Of a DNA stretch of 64,000 nt, positions 1-8,466 are shown piece after piece. Positions within the stretch are counted from its first letter, which is position 1. Every line of letters begins with the position of its first letter. The notes under the pieces are model-generated. The model ran no database searches. It was not told the origin of the DNA and saw only the letters and a program-made list of their open reading frames with translations. Both the position numbers and the translations under genes were made by a program. The stretch covers positions 2,294,001 through 2,358,000 of the forward strand of contig NZ_AP019823.1 in the NCBI RefSeq assembly GCF_007990525.1, given 5' to 3'. The stretch comes from Leptotrichia hofstadii (GTDB lineage Bacteria > Fusobacteriota > Fusobacteriia > Fusobacteriales > Leptotrichiaceae).

Positions 1-291
1 TTCCAGTACAGTCAATTCTGTAAAGATTCTACGTCCTTCTGGAACATGTGCCATTCCACGGCTGACAAGCTTGTAAGCATCAATGTTAGTTACATTTTCC
101 CCGCTTAGGGAAATTTCTCCCGATTTTATTGGTACAAGCCCTGAAATAGCATGAAGTGTGGATGTTTTTCCCGCACCATTTGCACCAATTAGAGAAACAA
201 TTTCACCTTTTTTTATCTGAAATGAAATGTTTTTTATAGCGTGAATTCCGCCATAATATACATTTAAATCATTTACATTTAAAATATTCAC
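1..291 (-). CDS. livF: Branched-chain amino acid ABC transporter ATP-binding protein LivF (partial, 3' end outside window)
   Basis: This is the second ATPase of the LivFGHMJ importer and would power uptake of leucine, isoleucine and valine at the inner membrane. Reading left from a GTG start at 291, preceded by an AAGGAGG ribosome site, the 97 visible codons hold the Walker A motif GANGAGKT near residue 38 and the LivF-typical HVPEGRRIF stretch near residue 80. The C-terminal part with the ABC signature and Walker B lies beyond base 1. It follows livG by about 40 bases in the same direction, so it is the last gene of the liv operon. The start is GTG; no better ATG is present. Confidence 0.9.
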   Translation of the reverse strand, partial: MNILNVNDLNVYYGGIHAIKNISFQIKKGEIVSLIGANGAGKTSTLHAISGLVPIKSGEISLSGENVTNIDAYKLVSRGMAHVPEGRRIFTELTVLE

Positions 292-334
292 TTTTCCTCC
301 TTTTTGCTAATTTTATTAATTTTCATCTTAAATT

Positions 335-1093
335 TTATTCTCCTAAATAAGCTGCTATAACTTCCTTATTATTCTGAATCTCATCAGGAAGTCCTGAAGC
401 AATAATTCTTCCAAAATTCAGCACATAAAGTCTTTCACAAATTCCCATTACCAAGTCCATATCATGCTCGATTAGCAGAATTGCAATTTTAAATTTATTT
501 CTTATAAAGCTGATTGTATTCATCAGTTCCCTTGTTTCATTTGGATTCATTCCTGCTGCAGGCTCATCCAGTAGCAATAATTTTGGATTTGTCGCCAAAG
601 CTCTTGCTATCTCCAATTTTCTTTGCTGTCCATAAGACAGGTTTCCAGCTGTAATATTTGCCATTTCAGCCATATCAAAAATATCCAACAAATCAAGTGC
701 CTTATCTGTTATTTCCTTTTCTTCCTTCCAAAATCTAGGAAGCCTAAAAATCGCTTCAAAAGTGTTGTATTTCATACTGCTGTTAAGTGCCATCTTTACG
801 TTGTCAAGCACTGTTAATTCCTTAAATAATCTTATATTCTGAAATGTTCTGGCAACTCCTAAAGCAACTATTTGTGGAGTAGTTTTTTTATTTATACTAA
901 TCTGATTTATAGAAATATCTCCGTCAGTAGGCTTGTAAACGCCTGTCAGCAAGTTAAATATTGTCGTTTTCCCAGCTCCGTTTGGACCAATCAATCCAAC
1001 CAGTTCCCCTTGCTTAATCTCAATATTTACCTCATCAACAGCTCTTAGACCTCCAAAAGATATTCCCAAATCTGTCGTTTTTAATAATGACAT
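335..1093 (-). CDS. livG: Branched-chain amino acid ABC transporter ATP-binding protein LivG
   Basis: First ATPase subunit of the branched-chain amino acid importer, acting on the cytoplasmic face of the LivHM permease. The 252-residue protein has Walker A GPNGAGKT (about residues 36-43), an ABC signature LSYGQQRK (about 152-160) and Walker B LLLLDEP (about 171-177) followed by the AGMNP stretch typical of LivG. An IEHDM switch-histidine motif lies near residue 210. Length is normal for the family. It lies between livM and livF, all leftward with short gaps. Nothing unusual was seen. Confidence 0.95.
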   Translation of the reverse strand: MSLLKTTDLGISFGGLRAVDEVNIEIKQGELVGLIGPNGAGKTTIFNLLTGVYKPTDGDISINQISINKKTTPQIVALGVARTFQNIRLFKELTVLDNVKMALNSSMKYNTFEAIFRLPRFWKEEKEITDKALDLLDIFDMAEMANITAGNLSYGQQRKLEIARALATNPKLLLLDEPAAGMNPNETRELMNTISFIRNKFKIAILLIEHDMDLVMGICERLYVLNFGRIIASGLPDEIQNNKEVIAAYLGE

Positions 1094-1159
1094 ATTTTAT
1101 CTCCTATTTTACTTCATTTTTATATTTATCAAAAATATTTAATTCTAACTTTCACTTTT

Positions 1160-2275
1160 TTAATTCTTGTTATTTCTATAATTTCTAAGTTTATTAATTC
1201 TTCTCTTTGTTCCTGCGAATGTAAATTCCTTCGTACCAAAAATCCCTTTTGGACGGAAAATCATTAATGAAATCAAGATAATTGCATAGACTAAGTATCT
1301 AAACTGCGAAACATCTCTCAATCTTTCATTTAAAAGCGTCAAAATCGTTGCAGCTATAATCGCTCCCGTAATACTTCCAAGTCCACCTAGCACTACCATA
1401 ACAAGAATTTCTATTGAGAATAAAAATCCAAATTTATCTGGCGTCAAAATTCCAATATTATGAGCAAATAACGATCCTCCAACTCCAGCAAAAAACGCTG
1501 AAAAAGCAAATCCATAAAGTTTTACACGATTTAATCCAATTCCTATATTCTCTGCTGCAATTTCATCTTCTCTAATTGACAGAATCTCTTTCCCTTTTCG
1601 AGAAGTCATCGCCATTGCAATTACAATAATTGAAATAACCACGATGAAATAAGTATTTGAAAAATCTAGAATTGTTGGAATATTGTTAAGTCCAGTTGCT
1701 CCACCTAAAAAGTCCAGATTTTGAATAATATATTTTACAATTTCTCCAAATGCTAAAGTAATAATCGCAAGATAATCCCCTCTTAACCTTAGCGTACTTC
1801 CACCAACAAGAAATCCAAATACAGCCGCAACCAGTCCTCCAAACAATGATACCAGTATTAACTGTAAAAATGTCGGTAAGTTATAATTTACGAGTATTTT
1901 TGAAATAAATGCCGCTGAATATCCACCAATTGCGATAAATCCAGCTTGCCCCAAATTAAGCTGTCCCATAAGCCCGACTGTTATGTTCAGGCTTACCGCA
2001 AATAAAACGAAAATTAATATATTTATGTAAATTCCTTTTGTATAACTGAAAGCATCATTTGGATCAAAAGTAAAACTTAGGACGATATAAAGTGCAATTA
2101 TTGAAATAAATGTAACTACATAATTTTTTACATTTAATTTGTTAAAATAGTTCAAATTTTGCCATTTATATTCTTTTGTTTCTTTATCTTTTTTGTTCTG
2201 TTCATTATGTTTTTTTTCTGTATTATCTATATTTTTTGTTTTTACATCTTTATTGTTTTTTTCCATATTTTCCAT
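1160..2275 (-). CDS. livM: Branched-chain amino acid ABC transporter permease LivM
   Basis: Inner-membrane permease that pairs with LivH. I chose the ATG at 2275, which follows a GGGAGG site at good spacing, over an in-frame TTG 15 bases upstream. The 371-residue protein starts with a polar tail of about 50 residues rich in Lys, Asn and Glu, longer than in typical LivM, then has eight or nine hydrophobic segments. The conserved LGQAGFIAIGGYSAA stretch and the GGLGSITGAIIAA loop, which contacts the ATPase, are present. The end of livH lies 15 bases upstream of the start, which implies coupled translation. Confidence 0.93.
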   Translation of the reverse strand: MENMEKNNKDVKTKNIDNTEKKHNEQNKKDKETKEYKWQNLNYFNKLNVKNYVVTFISIIALYIVLSFTFDPNDAFSYTKGIYINILIFVLFAVSLNITVGLMGQLNLGQAGFIAIGGYSAAFISKILVNYNLPTFLQLILVSLFGGLVAAVFGFLVGGSTLRLRGDYLAIITLAFGEIVKYIIQNLDFLGGATGLNNIPTILDFSNTYFIVVISIIVIAMAMTSRKGKEILSIREDEIAAENIGIGLNRVKLYGFAFSAFFAGVGGSLFAHNIGILTPDKFGFLFSIEILVMVVLGGLGSITGAIIAATILTLLNERLRDVSQFRYLVYAIILISLMIFRPKGIFGTKEFTFAGTKRRINKLRNYRNNKN

Positions 2276-2290
2276 TTTCCTCCCTTCCAA

Positions 2291-3187
2291 TTACACTTTT
2301 TCTTTCATATTCTTACCAAACAGTCCATTTGGCCTAAAAATTAATATCAATATCAGCACACCAAATACTATAGGATTTGCCCAAGTTGTAAGTGATGAAC
2401 CTTTTACATAAGCTTCAAGAAGTCCTAAGACGTATCCACCAACCATAGCTCCTGGAATACTTCCAATTCCTCCAAATACAGCCGCAATAAAAGCCTTCAG
2501 TCCTGGCAGCATTCCCATATATGGCTCAATTTGCGGATAAACAATCGCATACAATGCTCCACCTAACGCCCCAAGTCCAGAACCAATCGCAAATGTTATA
2601 GCAATAGTTTTGTTTACATTAATTCCCATAAGCTGTGCCGCTCCTGTATCCTGTGAAACTGCTCTTGTTGCTTTTCCTAATTTTGTATTTTTAATAAATA
2701 AATTTAAGGCAATCATACAAATTGAAGTAACTACAATTACAAATACTGTAAGCATGCTGATGCTTAAAAATCCTAAATTAATCTTGTTATTATTTGATAA
2801 AAATGCCGGTATATATTTCTGATCAATAACTTTTGGATTTGCTCCAAATATTATAAGTGCCAGGCTTTCCAGCAAAAAGCTCATTCCAATCGCTGTTATA
2901 AGTGCCGAAATTTTAGGTGCATTTCGAATTGGACGATATGCAAAAAAATCAATTACAACTCCCAAAACAGCACATACAACAATTGATAAAATAATAGCCA
3001 CAATTAACGGCATTCCATGTGACACGGCAATTAAAGTAGCATAAGCTCCCACCATAAGTATATCACCATGCGCAAAATTTATAAGTTTAACGATACCGTA
3101 AACCATTGTATATCCTAACGCAATCAATGCGTAAATGCTTCCAGTCTGCAGTCCGTTAATAGTCTGTTCAATAAAACTCTTTAACAT
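2291..3187 (-). CDS. livH: Branched-chain amino acid ABC transporter permease LivH
   Basis: Inner-membrane permease, partner of LivM. The 298-residue protein is almost wholly hydrophobic, with about eight membrane segments. It has the family hallmarks GSIYALIALGYTMVYG near residue 17, INFAHGDILMVGA near residue 38, and the coupling loop AAVFGGIGSIPGAMVGG near residue 235. The ATG at 3187 follows a GAGGAG site. It is separated from the binding-protein genes upstream by a 250-base gap that holds a strong terminator-like hairpin, so the permease genes may be expressed at a lower level than livJ. Confidence 0.95.
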   Translation of the reverse strand: MLKSFIEQTINGLQTGSIYALIALGYTMVYGIVKLINFAHGDILMVGAYATLIAVSHGMPLIVAIILSIVVCAVLGVVIDFFAYRPIRNAPKISALITAIGMSFLLESLALIIFGANPKVIDQKYIPAFLSNNNKINLGFLSISMLTVFVIVVTSICMIALNLFIKNTKLGKATRAVSQDTGAAQLMGINVNKTIAITFAIGSGLGALGGALYAIVYPQIEPYMGMLPGLKAFIAAVFGGIGSIPGAMVGGYVLGLLEAYVKGSSLTTWANPIVFGVLILILIFRPNGLFGKNMKEKV

Positions 3188-3240
3188 ATTTAAAAACTCC
3201 TCATACTCTTTACTTAAAATACGCTTTATTTTTCATTCAT

Positions 3241-3310
3241 ATACTTAGGCAGCTTTAAAATCATACTCTTCCCCCGTAATTAAATATAATCTTAAAGCTG
3301 CTTACGTATA
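3241..3310. repeat. Imperfect inverted repeat upstream of livH
   Basis: The arms at 3241-3258 and 3292-3310 (core GGCAGCTTTAA paired with TTAAAGCTGC) can form a stem of about 15 pairs around a 33-base loop. It sits between the livJ terminator and the livH start. It could be an RNA-processing or regulatory stem; no family was recognised. Confidence 0.45.
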
Positions 3311-3341
3311 TTTACCCAAATTAATTTTCTTCTTTTTAGAT

Positions 3342-3396
3342 AAAAAAAGTTCCAGACTGTTAGAAGAAAGAAAATTTCTCCTAACAACCGAACTTT
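3342..3396 (-). terminator. Rho-independent terminator/attenuator between livJ and livH
   Basis: On the minus strand the arms AAAGTTC and GAACTTT enclose an inner stem (GTTAGGAGAAA with TTTCTTCTAAC) and are followed by a run of seven T. It lies just after the stop of the first-listed livJ copy and before livH. Partial read-through would give more binding protein than permease, a common arrangement in such operons. The ratio effect is inferred. Confidence 0.8.
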
Positions 3397-3438
3397 ATAA
3401 CAATTATTATTTTCTATATTTTTAGAATTTTTTCTTTC

Positions 3439-4554
3439 CTAGAATTTTTCCTTCAATGAAAGTTTTCCATCTTTCACTTCAATAAATGTAACTTTTTTCT
3501 CAGGATTTCTTTCTGCATCAAATTTTAGTGAACCTGTAACCAAAGTACCATCAAATTTTTTAATTGCTTCTTTTATTGCATCTTTAGAAGACAAGTCAGA
3601 AACATTTTTCAACGCTGTTTCTAAAATAGTTCCAGTATCATATCCTAAAGCGGCAAAAATAATTGGATCTATTTTATATTCATTTTTGTATGCTGCAATA
3701 AATTTTTGAACATTTTGATCAGGATCATCCGGTGCAAACTGGCTTGCAAAAACTGCTCCATTTGCAACTTTTCCAAAGTTAGTCTGGATTCCGTCCCATC
3801 CATCTCCACCCATGAATTGAGCGTTTATTCCAAGTTCTTTTGCCTGTGTCAAGATTAGTCCAATTGTATTGTAATAATCTGGTACGAAAATTACTTCAGA
3901 ATTGTATCCTTTTACTTTTGTAAGCAATGCTCTAAAGTCCTTGTCATCAGCAGTGTATTGTTCTTCTTTTACTTGAATTCCTTCTTTTTTAGCCTGTTCC
4001 TTAAATGCGTTTGCAAGCCCTACAGAATAGTCACTTCCTGTATTAGTTAAAACAGTAATGTTTTTATACCCTTTTGCTTTTGCATATTTTGCAACAACGA
4101 CACCTTGATAAGGATCTGTAAATGTAGTTCTATAAACAAAATCTTTTCCTTTTGTAATGTCAAATGCAGTTCCAGTTGCTGTAATCATAGGAATTTTAGC
4201 TTGTTGCGCAAGCGGCGCAATTGCAAGAGATGGTCCAGATGTAACTTCTCCTACAAAAATGTCAATTTTATCTTGTGAAACCATTTTTTTAAATGCATTA
4301 ATTGCTTCCTGTACATCACCTTTACTATCTGCTTCTACAATTTCAATTTTTTTACCATTAATTCCGCCAGCAGCGTTTATTTCTTTTACTTTCAATTTAA
4401 ATCCGTTTATTGTACTTGTTCCATATTGTGCCACATTTCCAGTCAATGCTCCTATAACACCAACTTTTATAACATTGCTGTCCTTAGACGACTTTGCTCC
4501 ACAGCTCAGTACGAATAATGCCAACAATGAAACTAAGAATAATATTTTTTTCAT
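3439..4554 (-). CDS. livJ: Branched-chain amino acid ABC transporter substrate-binding lipoprotein (copy 1)
   Basis: Substrate-binding protein that captures branched-chain amino acids outside the inner membrane and delivers them to LivHM. The 371-residue protein begins with a lipoprotein signal (MKKILFLVSLLALFVLSCG, lipobox Cys at about residue 18). It continues with a type I periplasmic-binding fold typified by GVIGALTGNVAQYG and GGDGWDG. The ATG follows an AGGAGA site. It lies 56 bases downstream of a very similar second copy with the same domain plan, so the pair is a tandem duplication. Divergence between the copies could mean different ligand preference, which is inferred only. Confidence 0.93.
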   Translation of the reverse strand: MKKILFLVSLLALFVLSCGAKSSKDSNVIKVGVIGALTGNVAQYGTSTINGFKLKVKEINAAGGINGKKIEIVEADSKGDVQEAINAFKKMVSQDKIDIFVGEVTSGPSLAIAPLAQQAKIPMITATGTAFDITKGKDFVYRTTFTDPYQGVVVAKYAKAKGYKNITVLTNTGSDYSVGLANAFKEQAKKEGIQVKEEQYTADDKDFRALLTKVKGYNSEVIFVPDYYNTIGLILTQAKELGINAQFMGGDGWDGIQTNFGKVANGAVFASQFAPDDPDQNVQKFIAAYKNEYKIDPIIFAALGYDTGTILETALKNVSDLSSKDAIKEAIKKFDGTLVTGSLKFDAERNPEKKVTFIEVKDGKLSLKEKF

Positions 4555-4610
4555 CGTCGTTCTCCTTCACTATTATATTTTTTATGAGTAATTTATTTTG
4601 TTTCTTAATT

Positions 4611-5723
4611 TTAAAATTTTTCTTTTAATGTAAGTTTTCCACCTTTTACTTCAATAAATGTAACTGCTTTTTCAGGATTTCTATCTGCATCAAATTTTAA
4701 TTTTCCAGTTATAAGATCAATTCCACTAACTCCATTCATAGCTTCTCTTATAGATGGCCCTGTCAAATCTTTTGCTGATTTCAATGCAGCTTCCACAATT
4801 TCCACTGTGTCATATCCAAGTGCGGCAAACATTATTGGTTCTTTATGAAACTTAGCTTGGTAATCTTTCATAAATTTCTGAACATTTTCAGCTTTATCTT
4901 CTGGAGAAAATTGGCTTGCAAAAATTGCTCCTTCTGCAACTGCTCCAAAGTTAGTCTGAATTCCGTCCCATCCATCTCCACCAAAATATTGAGCTGTTAT
5001 TCCCAAATCTTTTGCTTGAGAAATAATTAATCCAATTGTATTGTAATAATCAGGTATGAAGATAGCTTGTGGATTTTGTCCTTTTACTTTTGTTAAAATC
5101 GCTTTAAAATCTTTATCATCATTTGTATACTTTTCTTCAGTAATAGTTATTCCATCTTTTTTAGCTTGTTCTTTAAATGCGTTCGCAATTCCTACAGAAT
5201 AATCATTTGAAGAATTTGTTAAAATTGCGATTGATTTTACGCCTTTTGCTTTTGCGTATTTTGCAGTAGCAGTTCCTTGATAAGGATCTGTAAATGTAGT
5301 TCTAAACACAAAATCTTTTCCTTTTGTGACATCAAGACTTGTAGCAGTTGCTGAAATCAAAGGTACTTTTGCTTGCTGTGCAAGTCCTGAAATAGCCTGT
5401 GAAGTAGCTGAAACAACTTCTCCTATCACGACATTCACTTTATCCTGTGAAATCATCTTTTTGAAAGCATTTATTGATTCCTGCACATCGCCTTTGCTAT
5501 CTGCGATTACAAGTTCAATTTTTTTTCCATTAATTCCACCTGCATTATTAATCGCATCAACTTTAAGCTCAACACCTTCTTTTACTGCAATTCCGTATTG
5601 CGCATAATTTCCAGTAAGCGGAGCAATAACTCCTATTTTTATAACATTGCCATCAGCTGTCTTTTTTCCGCAACTAATAATGAACGCCGTGGCTAGCAGC
5701 ATCATTAAAAACATCTTTTTCAT
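4611..5723 (-). CDS. livJ: Branched-chain amino acid ABC transporter substrate-binding lipoprotein (copy 2)
   Basis: First gene of the liv operon. The 370-residue protein has a lipoprotein signal (MKKMFLMMLLATAFIISCG, Cys near residue 18) and the Leu/Ile/Val-binding fold. Key stretches GVIAPLTGNYAQYG, TDPYQGTATAKYAKAKG and GGDGWDGIQTNFG match copy 1 closely, and both proteins end in LKEKF. The ATG at 5723 follows a GAAAGG site. A promoter with an extended -10 lies about 130 bases upstream. No truncation was seen. Confidence 0.93.
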   Translation of the reverse strand: MKKMFLMMLLATAFIISCGKKTADGNVIKIGVIAPLTGNYAQYGIAVKEGVELKVDAINNAGGINGKKIELVIADSKGDVQESINAFKKMISQDKVNVVIGEVVSATSQAISGLAQQAKVPLISATATSLDVTKGKDFVFRTTFTDPYQGTATAKYAKAKGVKSIAILTNSSNDYSVGIANAFKEQAKKDGITITEEKYTNDDKDFKAILTKVKGQNPQAIFIPDYYNTIGLIISQAKDLGITAQYFGGDGWDGIQTNFGAVAEGAIFASQFSPEDKAENVQKFMKDYQAKFHKEPIMFAALGYDTVEIVEAALKSAKDLTGPSIREAMNGVSGIDLITGKLKFDADRNPEKAVTFIEVKGGKLTLKEKF

Positions 5724-5852
5724 ACTGTCATCGTCCTTTCTCTCTTAAATTCTTTGCATCATCAAAGCATAATCAGAAAAACATATAATAAATATCAAAT
5801 AAAATATCACTATTATTAATCTGTCACATACTTTCACTTACTTATGTCTAAT

Positions 5853-5858
5853 ATTATA
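5853..5858 (-). promoter_or_regulatory. Probable liv operon promoter (-10)
   Basis: The minus strand reads TGATATAAT, a perfect TATAAT with the TGn extension, about 130 bases upstream of the first livJ start. No good -35 was found at 17 bases, which is usual for extended -10 promoters. Confidence 0.55.
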
Positions 5859-6161
5859 TCATAAAAGAATAAAGAAATGAAATTATTTTTAAAAATTTAT
5901 TGTATACTCAAATTCTTTCAAAACAGCACTGAAAATAAATAAACAAACCTAGTATTTACAGTATTTACTTATAATTCTTGATTTTTTTATTAAATTGGCT
6001 GTCTTGTAAAATTATTTTATACTATTTACCTTTTTAAAGAATAGAAGTCAAAAAATTCATGTAATTAAAGTCATTTTAATATGTTTAACTGACTGCTGCT
6101 TAGGAATAATGGCAAAATATTCTACGAACGCCCCCGCTTTATGCAAAACTTTTTTCTAAAG
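5859..6161. other. Non-coding region upstream of liv operon
   Basis: Very AT-rich spacer with no open reading frame of note. Near 6130-6168 it has a short stretch (CGCTTTATGCAAAACTTTTTTCTAAAG) that resembles a stretch near 31320-31345 (CGCTTTACGCAAAACTTTC), which suggests a short dispersed repeat. Nothing else was recognised. Confidence 0.5.
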
Positions 6162-6193
6162 AAAAAAAAACTACCACGTAAATGTGATAGTTT
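6162..6193 (-). terminator. Terminator of the outer-membrane protein gene
   Basis: On the minus strand AACTATCAC pairs with GTGGTAGTT around a 5-6 base loop and is followed by nine T. It sits about 70 bases after the stop of the leftward barrel-protein gene. Confidence 0.85.
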
Positions 6194-6261
6194 TTTCGAT
6201 TGCAAATATTCAATTTTTTAATTTTTTAAATTTTTAATGTACATTTTTTCTGTTACAAAAA

Positions 6262-6858
6262 TTATTGTGATAAGTTAAAGTCATAACCTACACCAAGAGA
6301 TACTCTTCTGTAATTAGCGTCATATTTAGATTTTGCACCTATTGGACCTTCGTATTCGTATTCTCCTTGATTTTCTTTATACATAAGTTCTACGTTAAAG
6401 TTATTGTAGTTTACTCCTCCACCAACTCCGTAGTACAATCCATTTTTAGCTTTGAATTTTCCTAATCTTCCGTAGTCATGATCTCCATTGTTGAATGAAT
6501 ATCCTAAATCACCTTTAACATAAGGTTTAACAGCTGTTTGTGTATCAAATTTATATTTAGCAGTTCCATAAACTGGGATAGAATTGTAGTTCTTTTCATT
6601 TTGTCCGTCAATTTTATCTTTCAAATCTTTATGGAATTGGAACGCTGTCCCTCCACCTACTTCTAATCCAGGAGCTACTTCATTTCTGTATTCAACTCCA
6701 ACTTCTCCTGAACTATTTTTACTTTTTTGATTTCTATAGTTTTTTCCATAGTGGTATTTTCCACCTAAATCTAAAGCTCCTTTAGCTTCAATTTTTCCAG
6801 CATCTGCGAAAGAAGCTGCTCCTAAAATTAAAAATAAACCAATTAATGTCTTTTTCAT
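6262..6858 (-). CDS. Outer-membrane beta-barrel protein
   Basis: A 198-residue exported protein with a cleavable signal (MKKTLIGLFLILGAASFADA). The mature part alternates polar and aromatic residues, with strands such as VGVEYRNEVAPGLEVGGG, GLYYGVGGGVNYNNFNVELMYKENQGEYEYEG and the last strand YRRVSLGVGYDFNLSQ. This suggests an eight-stranded barrel of the small OmpA/OmpW-like or opacity type. Specific function is not known; it may be structural or an adhesin. It is a single gene with its own terminator and a GAAAGG ribosome site. Such proteins are common in Leptotrichia-like genomes (family knowledge), which supports a diderm envelope. Confidence 0.75.
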   Translation of the reverse strand: MKKTLIGLFLILGAASFADAGKIEAKGALDLGGKYHYGKNYRNQKSKNSSGEVGVEYRNEVAPGLEVGGGTAFQFHKDLKDKIDGQNEKNYNSIPVYGTAKYKFDTQTAVKPYVKGDLGYSFNNGDHDYGRLGKFKAKNGLYYGVGGGVNYNNFNVELMYKENQGEYEYEGPIGAKSKYDANYRRVSLGVGYDFNLSQ

Positions 6859-7263
6859 AATTAATCACCTTTCTTTTCTAAAAAATCTCCTTTACAATCT
6901 TGCTTTCTAAAATTTCTAAATCAAATTGCTATATTTAACAATTGAAGATTATATATCCTCCCCAACTGTCAACAGTATTATACCCCATACAACTTATAAG
7001 TTAGTGTATCTATCTTTAGTTTTACCTTTGACTAAATCCTTTATTTACGCCTAATTATCGTATAAAATGCACCTTTCAGACATATTCTGATACTGCAAAA
7101 AATTTTTGATTCCAAGCTGAACATTATAATACTTTTATTTATGTTTTCATGATAAATTGCTCAACTTCCTTAAAGTGTTTTTCTTTACACAATCACTTTA
7201 ATCCTATATCAAAACGTAAAGTGGCTAGTCATTAAACAAGGCTGAATATGTAAAAATATGAAT
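6859..7263. other. Non-coding spacer
   Basis: AT-rich spacer between the barrel protein and a TPR lipoprotein gene. On the minus strand a TTGACA at about 6971-6976 lies 13 bases from a TATAAT. That spacing is too short for a standard promoter, so I do not call it. No gene or repeat was recognised. Confidence 0.4.
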
Positions 7264-8454
7264 TTATTTTAATTCTTTATATTCATGTGCAAATTTTTTA
7301 TACTCCAAAGTATAATTTTTTAATCCCTTCGTTGTTTTTAACCTTCTTACCATTTCATTCGCTTTTTCAATATCACGTTTGTCCAAATAGTAGGAACATA
7401 ACTCTATCAATGCTCTCGCTTCCTTTTGTTCAGCAGCCTTTTTATACCATTTAACCGCTTCCTCAATATTTTCTTCTTCCTTCAGCTTATCCGCATAGCC
7501 TATCTGTGCCTCAGCCCTGTTTTCCTTTATTGCCGACTCTTTAAAATATTCCCTCGCTTTTTCAATATTCCCTTCCTCAAATTCGATAACTCCCATGTAG
7601 TAAATAGAATCTTTCAATTCTTTCTCGTATGCTTCCTTAAACAATCTTTTTCCAGCAGATTTATCTCCAAACACATTATAGAATCCTGCCAAATTCACTA
7701 ATTCATCTTGAGAATATTTTATCATTTCCTTTTGCTCATTTTCAGCTTCTGAAAGGTTTCTTATTATCATATTTTGTGCAGATTTTATATACAAGTCTGC
7801 TATTTTTCTTTCTTTTTTACTTCCATTCAAATAATTCAAATATTTTTCCATATCAGAGTCAAAATCAATAACTTCAGTATCATTCAATAATTTATCCTTC
7901 CAGTAATTTACATTTTTTATATCATTTTTTAAATAATATATCCTTACTAAAGAGTATATCGAATGTGCATCTTTCGATTTTGCTCCTTCTATATAAAGTT
8001 TTGTTGCTTCATCTATTTTCCCTTGTCTTTCAAACATATATCCTAAATTCTTATACCCTTCTAAATTTCCTAATTTAATGTATTCTCGGTAATATTGTTC
8101 TGCTTTTCCATATTCTCTTCTTTCAGAATAAATATCTCCCAGACTGCCTGCTACTTCTTTATTTCCTTTATCGTATGCTATTTTAAACCATTTTTCACTT
8201 TCATCTGTTTTTCCTGCTTCATAGTACATAGTCGCTATTCTTACATATGCCGCTTTATTATATTTGGCTATTTCCAGTAGCATTTCTTCAGCTTTTTTAT
8301 AGTTTTTATTCTTAATTTCATTTTCTATTTCGGCAACTCTTTTTTCATATTCTTCTTTGTCTAATACTATTGTATAAGTTTTTTCTTGCGGTTCAGAATC
8401 ACAACTTATTGTTGCTAATGATAATATTATCAGCAATAATATTTTTTTTATCAT
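7264..8454 (-). CDS. TPR/Sel1-repeat lipoprotein (copy 1)
   Basis: A 396-residue surface or periplasmic lipoprotein with signal MIKKILLLIILSLATISCD (lipobox Cys near residue 18). The rest is helical repeats of the Sel1/TPR kind, seen as repeated units such as AEEMLLEIAKYNKAAYVRIATMY, SEKWFKIAYDKGNKEVAGSLGD and AVKWYKKAAEQKEARALIELCSYY. These repeats usually hold protein partners; no catalytic motif is visible. The next gene upstream encodes a related protein with the same plan, 12 bases away, so the two form an operon born from duplication. The role is unknown. Confidence 0.8.
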   Translation of the reverse strand: MIKKILLLIILSLATISCDSEPQEKTYTIVLDKEEYEKRVAEIENEIKNKNYKKAEEMLLEIAKYNKAAYVRIATMYYEAGKTDESEKWFKIAYDKGNKEVAGSLGDIYSERREYGKAEQYYREYIKLGNLEGYKNLGYMFERQGKIDEATKLYIEGAKSKDAHSIYSLVRIYYLKNDIKNVNYWKDKLLNDTEVIDFDSDMEKYLNYLNGSKKERKIADLYIKSAQNMIIRNLSEAENEQKEMIKYSQDELVNLAGFYNVFGDKSAGKRLFKEAYEKELKDSIYYMGVIEFEEGNIEKAREYFKESAIKENRAEAQIGYADKLKEEENIEEAVKWYKKAAEQKEARALIELCSYYLDKRDIEKANEMVRRLKTTKGLKNYTLEYKKFAHEYKELK

Positions 8455-8466
8455 TTTTCTACCTCA

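Noticed and set aside
6950-6985. Possible promoter TTGACA...TATAAT for the barrel protein
   Set aside because: The spacer is only 13 bases, too short for a sigma-70 promoter.
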